Virus record (IMG/VR): IMGVR_UViG_3300028428_000084
Location: 1 to 45,373 of that record
Length of the DNA: 45,373 bases
Source: a virus
Strand: one strand, 5' to 3'
Shown: positions 7,696 through 13,508 of the stretch, one piece after another
Layout of the letters: every line of letters starts with the position of its first letter
Numbering within the stretch: the stretch's first letter is position 1
The notes under the pieces: model-generated
The model's database searches: none
What the model was told of the DNA's origin: nothing
What the model saw: the letters and a program-made list of their open reading frames with translations, nothing else
Translations under genes and position numbers: made by a program

Positions 7696-8344
7696 TGTTT
7701 TCGAGGAAACCTTCGGGCAAGTCTGTTGATAACGTAGCGGATGTGACTGACTTGCTTTGCTGATATTGGTGATACCTCGACACAAATAACGATAAACGTC
7801 GGTAAGTTGGAAATTTACCAGTAGCTTTGTAAGTAATGTAGGCATAATGTTCTACTACCTCCTTAAGTGTCTTGTCTGTACCTATCTGTTTGTGTATCCT
7901 TGAAGCTGTAACGATGTCACGGATAGCCGGTTGAGTGTGTGCCTTTTTCACATCACCTAACTCTAAGTTAATACCTAGAGTCTTAGCTTCTAGAACTAAC
8001 TCTACCCAAGTTACCCGTGCCTTTAGTCTTGCTATGACTAGGTTTATCTCATCATCAGGGTAGCCCTTTAGAAAGTCAAGGACTACCATCATTCTTTCAG
8101 TGTGTTTATAGTAGTCCTGTTCATCGTAAGAACTAGGTGGTAGGTACCACGCTTCTTTAGGACACCACTGTTTCCTTTTGTAATGTCTTCTAGCTAGGCA
8201 GGACGCTAAGTCTGATAAGCATACCCAAGCGGCATTCTTCTCGTCCTTAGACATAAAGCTACCAGACCGTAGTTTGTCTAGTAGCTTATTTCTATCCTCT
8301 AGCTTAAAGGCATACTCTTTTCTTAGTTCCTTAGCTAGTTTCAT
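7664..8344 (-). CDS. Hypothetical helical protein
   Basis: 226 aa, not recognised. It is mainly charged helices, with many Lys/Arg in the first 60 residues, a CLSDLASCLARRHYKRKQWC patch with three Cys, and a Ser/Thr-rich C-terminus. No enzyme motif is visible. It starts 9 bases after the stop of the preceding gene, with no clear Shine-Dalgarno but a small GTTGT/ACAAC dyad there. Its position between ParB-like/unknown genes and the primase-helicase suggests a role in early takeover or replication. Function unknown. Confidence 0.75.
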   Translation of the reverse strand: MKLAKELRKEYAFKLEDRNKLLDKLRSGSFMSKDEKNAAWVCLSDLASCLARRHYKRKQWCPKEAWYLPPSSYDEQDYYKHTERMMVVLDFLKGYPDDEINLVIARLKARVTWVELVLEAKTLGINLELGDVKKAHTQPAIRDIVTASRIHKQIGTDKTLKEVVEHYAYITYKATGKFPTYRRLSLFVSRYHQYQQSKSVTSATLSTDLPEGFLENIEADTGQTWS

Positions 8345-8353
8345 GTGTGTTGT

Positions 8354-8668
8354 TTACAACCCGTAGTTAGGATGGTCTAAGTATTTGAGGTTAAGAGGTG
8401 CTGAGTGTACCCGTTGGGATGAACCCCCTGCTCGTTTAGGTGGTAAGGACTTCATACTTCCATCCTCAACCATTTTTGCAAAGACACTATCCATTATAGA
8501 GTCCATTATGTTACGTTGTTCTGGAGTAAGTCCATCTTGATAAGGCAACTCAGGTAGGTTTAGTAACTCTTGAATCTCTTTGCTAGAATAAGTCTTCGTC
8601 GGGTTCACCAATTCCATCATCCGTTGTTGGTTCGCTTGTCTGTTCCGTATTCTGGTGTAGTTGTCCAT
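8354..8668 (-). CDS. Hypothetical small protein
   Basis: About 104 aa from the ATG at 8668, chosen because AGAGG lies 9 bases upstream. It overlaps the 3' end of the ParB-like gene by 86 bases; other in-frame ATGs lie at 8713 and 8620. The N-terminus is basic (TRIRNRQANQQRMME), a TYSSKEIQELLNLPELP stretch could be a short helix-turn motif, and the C-terminus has KRAGGSSQ. It might be a transcriptional or partner-binding protein. No known family is recognised. Confidence 0.6.
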   Translation of the reverse strand: MDNYTRIRNRQANQQRMMELVNPTKTYSSKEIQELLNLPELPYQDGLTPEQRNIMDSIMDSVFAKMVEDGSMKSLPPKRAGGSSQRVHSAPLNLKYLDHPNYGL

Positions 8669-9656
8669 TTTCCTGTACCTCTGTGTCTTGTTGTTGTGTG
8701 TCTTGTTGTTCAACTGTAACGGTAACGGTAGGTTTCAAAGACCCTACATTGTCTCTTAAGTTAAGTAGGTCTGTTACGTCTATGTTTTCAAAGACTTCCT
8801 TACCTACAGAAGTGGCATAACGGGCTATGTTAGATTGGCTAGTCGTTTTTAGGATACCTGCAAGAGATGAAACAAACAGCTTTCCAACTGTAGTTAAGAC
8901 ATCTACATCAGAGAACCAAGACAGCATCCCTTTATGTTTAGTAGAGAGGCGTTTAAGGAATGAGCGGGCTACGCTGGCTATAGTGTTACGTTGCAAGCCT
9001 AGCTTCTCAGCTACCGAAGGACTAGCTACCGTTAAGATGAAAGCTTCTTTAGCGTGTTTGGTTGAGTCAACGCTATTAGCTAACGATTTGAAGTCCTGAG
9101 TGTCTATCTGCTGGCTCTGTTTTGTGACGTTAAGCTTCTCAGTAGGGGTCATGGTGCGACTACCATTAGCGGCAAGCACTGCCAATGCCGCATCTTCCCA
9201 TGTTAGATGATAGGACACAGTGACGGGTACCATTACATCTTTGGGGTCAATACCGTTTGCATATGCCCATGTTAGAAGACCAGTAATACGGTGGCGACCA
9301 GACACTGTGAATATAAACTCATTGTCTGTCTCATCCTCTGTAACTTCGGGTAAGTCCTCTTGGCAGTCAACGTCAGCATCTGAATAGACTACACCAACCT
9401 CAATAGGTGTGAGGATTTTACCAATAACTAGAACACCAATCTGAGGGTCTAGTAAGAAGTTCAAGGCTTTCTTGGGGTTAATCTCAAACTGGTTTAGTAG
9501 TCCATCACCTAATGCTAGGTAAGACAACCGTTCGAGACTTAGCTGTTTATGGAACCGTAAGTTGTCACTGATACCAAAGCTTAGTACAGCTTTAAGCTTG
9601 TTAACCACGGTCGGGGTTAGAGCATTGGCTTGGAGTCGTGTGTATTGAGTAGTCAT
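8583..9656 (-). CDS. ParB/Srx-like protein with acidic C-terminal tail
   Basis: 357 aa. FTVSGRHRITGLLTWAYA matches the GxxRxxA phosphate/CTP-binding motif of the ParB/sulfiredoxin fold (about residues 117-134), followed by VPVTVSYHLTWEDAALAVLAANG and RTMTPTEKLN, as in ParB-like proteins where a helix-turn-helix follows. The middle is helical. The last ~60 residues are Gln/Thr/Glu-rich and end in GEPDEDLF, resembling the acidic hydrophobic tip of ssDNA-binding proteins. Phage ParB-like proteins act as DNA-binding regulators, nucleases or partition-type clamps; which applies here is not clear. AGAGG precedes the ATG. Confidence 0.7.
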   Translation of the reverse strand: MTTQYTRLQANALTPTVVNKLKAVLSFGISDNLRFHKQLSLERLSYLALGDGLLNQFEINPKKALNFLLDPQIGVLVIGKILTPIEVGVVYSDADVDCQEDLPEVTEDETDNEFIFTVSGRHRITGLLTWAYANGIDPKDVMVPVTVSYHLTWEDAALAVLAANGSRTMTPTEKLNVTKQSQQIDTQDFKSLANSVDSTKHAKEAFILTVASPSVAEKLGLQRNTIASVARSFLKRLSTKHKGMLSWFSDVDVLTTVGKLFVSSLAGILKTTSQSNIARYATSVGKEVFENIDVTDLLNLRDNVGSLKPTVTVTVEQQDTQQQDTEVQENGQLHQNTEQTSEPTTDDGIGEPDEDLF

Positions 9657-9710
9657 GGTATCCTCTTTGTGGTTGTCTGTAGAAAAATGACACGTAGTGT
9701 AGCAAAGACC

Positions 9711-9929
9711 TTAAGACTTTTCCCCCTCAGTGACTAGCTGACTAGCCAAATTGTAATAAGGCATTACGCTAGGGTGAGTATAGTGGTCATCCAGGGTGTG
9801 CGACGACTCAAGGTTACACAAAACCGTTGAGTTCTCGTATATTGTGAAGCTACCATTAGCTTCATAAATACCAGTGTACTCGACTCGGTTACCTGAATAG
9901 TAACCATCGAGAAGTTTAGCATAGAACAT
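9711..9929 (-). CDS. Hypothetical 72-aa protein
   Basis: 72 aa, Tyr-rich (YAKLLDGYYSGNRVEYTGIY), probably beta-rich; no motif recognised. The ATG follows an AC-type leader and the conserved hairpin element at 9968-10006. It belongs to a run of small leftward genes of unknown role at the upstream part of the early unit, typically host-takeover genes. Confidence 0.6.
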   Translation of the reverse strand: MFYAKLLDGYYSGNRVEYTGIYEANGSFTIYENSTVLCNLESSHTLDDHYTHPSVMPYYNLASQLVTEGEKS

Positions 9930-9967
9930 TGTGTTTATCTACCTAGAGTCATCTAGAAAAATTAAAG

Positions 9968-10006
9968 ACTCTATTCGGATAAGTTTTAAGCTTATCCGGT
10001 ACAGTC
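9968..10006 (-). repeat. Intergenic hairpin element, copy A
   Basis: Plus strand: ACTCTATT, then CGGATAAG, 7-base loop, CTTATCCG, then GTACAGTC. The 8-bp stem is perfect. It follows the 46-aa gene's stop by 5 bases in the direction of transcription. Three other copies (B, C, D) share the flanks (ACTCTA and TACAAT-like) but have different, equally paired stems. The outer GACT/AGTC can also pair. Confidence 0.7.
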
Positions 10007-10011
10007 TCTCT

Positions 10012-10152
10012 TTAGTAATGCCAATAACCCCAATGAGCGGCAAACTTAATGTCTTGGGGATTGACATTAAACTCTAAGGCTTTCTTTACTATGTTAGTGT
10101 AGAACCGACTGTAATGTCTGTACCCAAACTCGTCTCTAAAGTAGTACATCAT
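10012..10152 (-). CDS. 46-aa Tyr-rich small protein
   Basis: A short frame with the strong ribosome site TTAGGAGGTGTTCC before ATG at 10152; a second ATG follows directly. It reads MMYYFRDEFGYRHYSRFYTN, then IVKKALEFNVNPQDIKFAA and ends HWGYWHY. It is basic and aromatic with no known family. It sits 10 bases after the endonuclease VII stop and is followed by hairpin element A. The strong ribosome site makes it a credible gene. Confidence 0.7.
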   Translation of the reverse strand: MMYYFRDEFGYRHYSRFYTNIVKKALEFNVNPQDIKFAAHWGYWHY

Positions 10153-10162
10153 GGAACACCTC

Positions 10163-10462
10163 CTAAGAATATTCCTCGTAATATTTAACTAAGGTAGCTG
10201 TACCTACCATATCTACATAGGCTAGGCTCATGTTACAGTTGTGACAAATAACCCCTCGTGTTTTCCCAGTCTTATGTGAGTGGTCTTGAACCTTACGTTG
10301 TCTCCCTGTAGGTTCAAACGGACGACCACAAATTACACAGTGAGAAGCTGAGTTATACGCTTCAAAGTCACCGTCAGGGTATCTCAAGTTATAAACACGC
10401 CGACGATGATAGTCAGGGTCACTTAGCTTTCTAGCTTCATAAGCTTCTTTGTTGTAAGACAT
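10163..10462 (-). CDS. Recombination endonuclease VII family protein
   Basis: 99 aa. The family signature is plain: CVICGRPF, then VQDHSHKTGKTRGVICHNC and NMSLAY, that is, two CxxC zinc knuckles around the DHxHxTGxxRG His-Asn-metal core of T4 endonuclease VII. Such enzymes cut Holliday junctions, or act as HNH-like nicking or homing nucleases. The ATG overlaps the preceding stop (TAATG), and AAGGAGGT is an ideal ribosome site. It is the second potential junction nuclease in this genome, besides the T7-type enzyme at 5038-5499. Confidence 0.88.
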   Translation of the reverse strand: MSYNKEAYEARKLSDPDYHRRRVYNLRYPDGDFEAYNSASHCVICGRPFEPTGRQRKVQDHSHKTGKTRGVICHNCNMSLAYVDMVGTATLVKYYEEYS

Positions 10463-10674
10463 TATACCTCCTTACCAGATACTAACCAGAGACCTATTGT
10501 GTGGTACTTCCAGTTATCAGGGTGGAACTTTGTACGACCCTCAGAGTCACTCAAAGATACGCTTGATGCTAAGATATACACGTCTCCGAGATAGGTAAGC
10601 TTTACCCAAGAGTCACTGAGGACTACAACAGTTCCTATCTCTGCACTATCCCAAGACTGACGAATAATTTTCAT
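10462..10674 (-). CDS. Hypothetical 70-aa protein
   Basis: About 70 aa from the ATG at 10674, chosen over an upstream in-frame start because GGGGAG precedes it and it leaves a normal gap after the preceding gene. It reads MKIIRQSWDSAEIGTVVVLS and is predicted beta-rich (a small SH3-like barrel is possible), with IGLWLVSGKEV at the end. No known family. Translationally coupled to endonuclease VII. Confidence 0.6.
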   Translation of the reverse strand: MKIIRQSWDSAEIGTVVVLSDSWVKLTYLGDVYILASSVSLSDSEGRTKFHPDNWKYHTIGLWLVSGKEV

Positions 10675-10705
10675 GTCATTATATCTCCCCGTTGGTTGTT
10701 GTATG

Positions 10706-10987
10706 TTAGAACTCAATGAACGAAGGACACCAGTCAGCCTGTTTGGTATGGGTAACAGGTTCTAGTTGGTTTCCTTGTTTACTTGACGTTAAGGTAATTA
10801 CTTCCCCACCATTGTAGATAGTACGGTTAGCATCTTGTTCATGGAACAGGGGAGACAGAGTGTAACACCAACCATCCTTAATAATTGTGGTGTGGTTAAG
10901 GTCATCATTCATCTCTACCCAACGTCCTAAGCTTACTGGTAAGTTACTAAGCTTAATTTTAGACTCAACACTATAAGTATTAGGCAT
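10706..10987 (-). CDS. Hypothetical 93-aa protein
   Basis: Start at ATG 10987 (MPNTYSVESKIKLSNLPVS), with AAAGGTAAACACA upstream; the frame stays open further upstream but only through the AC repeat and hairpin B. Contains WVEMNDDLNHTTIIKDGWC and a C-terminal WCPSFIEF. Likely a small beta protein. Function unknown. Confidence 0.6.
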   Translation of the reverse strand: MPNTYSVESKIKLSNLPVSLGRWVEMNDDLNHTTIIKDGWCYTLSPLFHEQDANRTIYNGGEVITLTSSKQGNQLEPVTHTKQADWCPSFIEF

Positions 10988-11031
10988 TGTGTTTACCTTT
11001 GTTGTGTGTGTGTGTGTTAGAGTTGTTTTAA

Positions 11032-11070
11032 ACTCTAGCCTGCCTACCCGATAAGTAAGCAGGTACAATT
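11032..11070 (-). repeat. Intergenic hairpin element, copy B
   Basis: Plus strand: ACTCTAG, stem CCTGC-C-TAC with GTA-A-GCAGG (one mismatch), 7-base loop, then TACAATT. It begins 3 bases after the stop of the upstream gene (11074) and precedes the (AC)n leader of the next gene. Same flanks as copies A, C and D, different stem sequence. Confidence 0.65.
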
Positions 11071-11073
11071 TAA

Positions 11074-11358
11074 TTACCCTACTATAGACCAATGGTCTTT
11101 CCGACTACTGAAAGTTCCACCTAAGACATAGTGCAGACACTCGTCTAGAGACTTTAAGCTTCTCGTTGGTGTGTTATCCCCATAGACCTGCCAGCTACCA
11201 TCACCATCTTTATATTCAATGGTGGCATCATGCTGTCTGTAAGCATTAGGGTCATCGTCAACGTGGTAGAACGTAACACCATGATAAGCTAGAGTCTGTT
11301 CATCGTAACGGGTATTGGTTCTGGGATACCAAAGTCTTAGGTTAGTTGAAGTAAACAT
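11074..11358 (-). CDS. Hypothetical 94-aa protein
   Basis: 94 aa: MFTSTNLRLWYPRTNTRY, then DGSWQVYGDNTPTRSLKSLD and a Gly/Ser/Arg end. It has a mixed alpha/beta look with no known motif. The leader has AGGAG followed by an ACACACACAC tract before the ATG. Member of the small early gene cluster. Confidence 0.6.
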   Translation of the reverse strand: MFTSTNLRLWYPRTNTRYDEQTLAYHGVTFYHVDDDPNAYRQHDATIEYKDGDGSWQVYGDNTPTRSLKSLDECLHYVLGGTFSSRKDHWSIVG

Positions 11359-11409
11359 AGTGTGTGTGTGTCTCCTATTGTTGATAAGTTTGTGGTGTTG
11401 TCTGTCTGT

Positions 11410-11691
11410 CTAAGCTTTGATGAGAAGGGCTAGGTATTCTTCTCGTTCAAAGGCTTCCCCTCTTTTAATACCGTAGCCAGTACACTCGTTACAGTAAGCT
11501 TTGTGGTTTAGCCAACCATCATAGACTGATATCTCACGACGGTTTACCCGTTCGGCATTATGGTACATTAACTGATAAGCCCAAGTTGCTAACTTTTCTG
11601 CCCGGTGTTTGTTACCAGTGACCACAGAGTCTTTGAGGATACGCTCAAAGTTACGTCTGTTGTCTTCTATCTGACCGTTGTATTCTAACAT
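11410..11691 (-). CDS. Hypothetical 93-aa protein with a CxxCxGxG motif
   Basis: 93 aa. Helical N-terminal half (NRRNFERILKDSVV, HRAEKLATWAYQLMYHNAER), then AYCNECTGYGIKRGEAF. The latter is half of a DnaJ-type CxxCxGxG zinc finger, common in small phage and cyanobacterial proteins. GGGAGAG precedes the ATG. It lies after hairpin element C. A nucleic-acid or protein adaptor role is possible; nothing firmer can be said. Confidence 0.6.
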   Translation of the reverse strand: MLEYNGQIEDNRRNFERILKDSVVTGNKHRAEKLATWAYQLMYHNAERVNRREISVYDGWLNHKAYCNECTGYGIKRGEAFEREEYLALLIKA

Positions 11692-11741
11692 AGTGTGTAT
11701 CTCTCCCTAATAGGTGTGTTTCTGTAGAGTTAGTATGATAA

Positions 11742-11786
11742 ACTCTATTCAGTCAGCACAGGATAAGCTTGCTGACTGATACAATT
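11742..11786 (-). repeat. Intergenic hairpin element, copy C
   Basis: Plus strand: ACTCTAT, perfect 9-bp stem TCAGTCAGC / GCTGACTGA with a 13-base loop containing AAGCTT, then TACAATT. It lies 7 bases after the stop of the 127-aa gene. Strongest stem of the four copies. Confidence 0.7.
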
Positions 11787-11793
11787 CATCAAC

Positions 11794-12177
11794 TTACAAC
11801 CGGATACAGTTACCTGTCTCTAGTTCATAGACAGCTAATTGGTTGTGCTCTTTTCCGAGTGCCAAAGCCTCATCTTTTGTCTCAACCCATTGGCTAAGGT
11901 CAAAGTAGAAGGTGTCATCCTCTGATTTAAACCATGCCCCTAAGTATTTATTGGTTTTTACAGATAACTCAGCACGGACTTTAATGAAGTGTTTAGCCCA
12001 ATGCTTATCGGTACACTCAGAAGCCGGTACTTTGTACTCGTAATTAGGTAAGCTTACTAGGTATCCTTTAGTGTGTTTGATACCGTGAGTATAACCACCC
12101 ATGTCTTTAATTTGTTGAACAGTAGGTAGGGTAGTTCCATCGTTCCAGTATTCGGCTGTGTTTTTATTGTTAGACAT
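11794..12177 (-). CDS. Hypothetical 127-aa protein
   Basis: 127 aa, no known family. Contains YTHGIKHTKGYLVSLPNYEY and LGAWFKSEDDTFYFDLSQWV, suggesting an alpha/beta fold with exposed aromatics. Ribosome site GAGGTTACT after an (AC)n tract. Flanked by hairpin elements D (upstream) and C (downstream). Confidence 0.65.
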   Translation of the reverse strand: MSNNKNTAEYWNDGTTLPTVQQIKDMGGYTHGIKHTKGYLVSLPNYEYKVPASECTDKHWAKHFIKVRAELSVKTNKYLGAWFKSEDDTFYFDLSQWVETKDEALALGKEHNQLAVYELETGNCIRL

Positions 12178-12216
12178 AGTAACCTCAGTGTGTGTGTGTT
12201 GTTTAGTAGAGCCTAG

Positions 12217-12253
12217 ACTCTATCAGGTAAGCCCTTAAGCTTACCCGTACAAT
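12217..12253 (-). repeat. Intergenic hairpin element, copy D
   Basis: Plus strand: ACTCTAT, stem GGTAAGC / GCTTACC with a 6-base loop, then GTACAAT. It touches the stop codon of the 116-aa gene (12254). Same arrangement as copies A-C: stop, TTGTAC-type flank, hairpin, TAGAGT flank, AC-rich leader, next gene. Confidence 0.7.
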
Positions 12254-12604
12254 CTAGTTGAAGTAGTCGAACGGATTTTCTAGCATAAGCTCACCGTCTT
12301 TATACCAGTCCTCGTTGTCTAGTGAGTAACAGGGTTTATTTGGTCTTGATTCCTCAGACCACACCATCTCTTGTATATACCATCCGTACTCAGTACAGCA
12401 AACAAACACCAGTGATTCATCTAGGTAGTTCTCGATGTACTCAATTACATCGGTTTCTGTACCACGTTCACTATCTATAAACTCTTGGGATATAGGAGTT
12501 AACCAACCAGTACGCTTAGGACAATTGTGAGCGTACCTGCTATCCGTGACATCGTTTCTGTACTTCTCAGCCTTTTTCAGTAAGTCTTGTGGACTGTAGT
12601 TCAT
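12254..12604 (-). CDS. First gene of the leftward early unit, hypothetical 116-aa protein
   Basis: 116 aa, acidic (ends in LMLENPFDYFN), with MNYSPQDLLKKAEKYRNDV at the start and FVCCTEYGWYIQEMVW in the middle. No known family. It is the promoter-proximal gene of the leftward unit, about 270 bases from the predicted start of RNA from promoter P1, so it is probably among the first proteins made. GAGGTTATT precedes the ATG, downstream of an (AC)6 tract. Confidence 0.65.
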   Translation of the reverse strand: MNYSPQDLLKKAEKYRNDVTDSRYAHNCPKRTGWLTPISQEFIDSERGTETDVIEYIENYLDESLVFVCCTEYGWYIQEMVWSEESRPNKPCYSLDNEDWYKDGELMLENPFDYFN

Positions 12605-12642
12605 AATAACCTCTATGGTTTGTGTGTGTGTGTTTCCTTAGT

Positions 12643-12673
12643 TGTGTTCCGTTGCAAAATTGTTAAGAACACA
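12643..12673 (-). promoter_or_regulatory. Conserved 22-bp element in a hairpin, copy 2
   Basis: The core 12649-12670 matches 7161-7182 at 21 of 22 positions. Here a different 6-bp stem (TGTGTT / AACACA) encloses it. The change of stem sequence with pairing kept suggests a structure whose loop (CTTAACAA.TTTGCAAC on the minus strand) is the conserved part. It lies just downstream of the second inverted-repeat arm in the early leader. Confidence 0.5.
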
Positions 12674-12674
12674 C

Positions 12675-12704
12675 TAGAGAAAAGACAGAGACACACACAA
12701 AAGA
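12675..12704 (-). repeat. Inverted repeat, 3' arm in the early leader
   Basis: This 30-base arm (starts TAGAGAAAAGACAGAG, ends CACACACAAAAGA on plus) is a perfect reverse complement of 12837-12866. In the leftward RNA the two arms would form an uninterrupted 30-bp duplex. Confidence 0.85.
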
Positions 12705-12836
12705 AAAGTAAACCTGAGAGTCTGGTCAGTAGCTGTCTAGTATAGCGGCTTGCTGAGACATTTATCTCTCTTATGACCATCCTACTGTTTATAGGTCTCA
12801 TTCTACAGGAGCGTCTTTCCGCTTGTTATTCAGTTG

Positions 12837-12866
12837 TCTTTTGTGTGTGTCTCTGTCTTTTCTCTA
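12837..12866 (-). repeat. Inverted repeat, 5' arm at the predicted start of the early RNA
   Basis: Perfect 30-base partner of 12675-12704, separated from it by 132 bases. The -10 box of promoter P1 is at 12874-12879, so the RNA would start at about 12867 and this arm would be its first 30 bases. Confidence 0.85.
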
Positions 12867-12921
12867 CTCTTTCAGTCTAACTAACTTTTTCTGTTTTGTC
12901 AAGCGTTCGTTTGTACTATTT
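12857..12921 (-). repeat. Promoter-bearing direct repeat, copy 1
   Basis: About 65 bases closely matching 13076-13141: both contain TCTCTACTCTTTCAGTCTAA, then a variable stretch, then TTTTGTCAAG and GTTC.TTTGTACT. The conserved blocks are the -35 and -10 boxes, the first transcribed bases and the region just upstream of -35. A weaker third version covers about 13166-13182. Confidence 0.75.
12874..12902 (-). promoter_or_regulatory. Leftward sigma70-type promoter P1
   Basis: On the minus strand: TTGACA (12902-12897), 17-bp spacer, TAGACT (12879-12874). The -35 is perfect and the -10 is 4 of 6. It drives the leftward early unit and would be read by host RNA polymerase. The transcript would start at about 12867. 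Confidence 0.75.
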
Positions 12922-13075
12922 TTTGAGGGTTGACTTTTGGCATTTCTTTTCCTCTAGGAGAGAGTAGTTGGTGGTGAAGTTGAGAGAGGTTTTGTTTTGG
13001 TTCTCGTCATGTAGGTTAATTCTAATTTTAAGCTTACCTAATGCTTTCCCTAACTCGTCTTCTCTTTCTTTACCT

Positions 13076-13141
13076 CTTTTCTCTACTCTTTCAGTCTAAC
13101 CAATGTTTTGGGTTTTGTCAAGGGTTCATTTGTACTTCTTT
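13076..13141 (-). repeat. Promoter-bearing direct repeat, copy 2
   Basis: Second copy of the repeat at 12857-12921. The spacer between -35 and -10 differs in sequence but keeps its length of 17, showing that the boxes are the conserved part. Confidence 0.75.
13093..13121 (-). promoter_or_regulatory. Leftward sigma70-type promoter P2
   Basis: Minus strand TTGACA (13121-13116), 17-bp spacer, TAGACT (13098-13093), followed by GAAAGAGTAGAGAAAAG exactly as at P1. The RNA would include the P1 region as leader. Confidence 0.75.
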
Positions 13142-13176
13142 TTCCTCTGTTCCCTTTTCCTTTCCCTCACTCTTTC

Positions 13177-13182
13177 ACTATA
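13177..13182 (-). promoter_or_regulatory. Possible third leftward promoter P3 (-10 box)
   Basis: Minus strand TATAGT followed by GAAAGAGT, matching the -10/start region of P1 and P2. No good -35 is found at 17 bp, so it would be weak or need an activator. Confidence 0.4.
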
Positions 13183-13209
13183 ACAAGTATTCACTTTTTG
13201 TGGGAGGGT

Positions 13210-13252
13210 AGTGTGACACTTTCCTAACTGTCCTCGTAGTTCTGATGTACTA
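13210..13252 (+). repeat. 43-bp direct repeat, copy 1 (with GTTCTGATGTACTA)
   Basis: Matches 13403-13445 at 36 of 43 positions. The last 26 bases, beginning AACTGTCCTC and ending GATGTACTA, differ at only one position. The 3' part (GTTCyGATGTACTA) recurs alone at 14419 and 14557. Confidence 0.75.
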
Positions 13253-13402
13253 CTTTACTTACCCCCACACGATAAGCCTATGAAGGTGAGGAAATTGTAC
13301 CAATCCCTGTACCAGTGCATCACATACACTCTCATCTCTTTCAAGGAATATTTCTATTCTAGCATATATTTAGGAGGAATGTCAAGAGGGTACATTAGAA
13401 CT

Positions 13403-13445
13403 ACTGTGCCACTTGAGCAACTGTCCTCATAGTTCTGATGTACTA
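13403..13445 (+). repeat. 43-bp direct repeat, copy 2, upstream of the rightward promoter
   Basis: Ends 24 bases before a TATAAT box (13469-13474), that is, at the -35 position, where an activator or repressor binding site would act. Confidence 0.75.
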
Positions 13446-13468
13446 ACACAACACCAGAAAAAATAGTG

Positions 13469-13474
13469 TATAAT
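13469..13474 (+). promoter_or_regulatory. Rightward promoter (-10 TATAAT) of the 90-aa gene
   Basis: TATAAT preceded by TG; no TTGACA-like -35 is found at 16-18 bp. RNA would start at about 13481 and soon carries AGAAAAAGACAGAG, nearly the same words as the 30-bp inverted-repeat arm of the early leftward leader. Confidence 0.55.
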
Positions 13475-13508
13475 AAAGAGGTACACAGAAAAAGACAGAG
13501 GTTACACC

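Larger units (their letters stand above)
12605..13508. other. Divergent control region, left half
   Basis: No credible gene in about 900 bases. It holds the early leader (an AC tract, a conserved 22-bp element, and a 30-bp inverted repeat with a 132-base loop), tandem leftward promoters, two copies of a 43-bp direct repeat and the rightward promoter of the small gene at 13509. The stretch 13253-13402 contains nothing I can assign. Confidence 0.7.

Noticed and set aside
12613-12801. 62-codon open frame on the minus strand
   Set aside because: It runs through the AC repeat, the conserved hairpin and one inverted-repeat arm, has no ribosome site and reads as low-complexity hydrophobic/Thr-His sequence.
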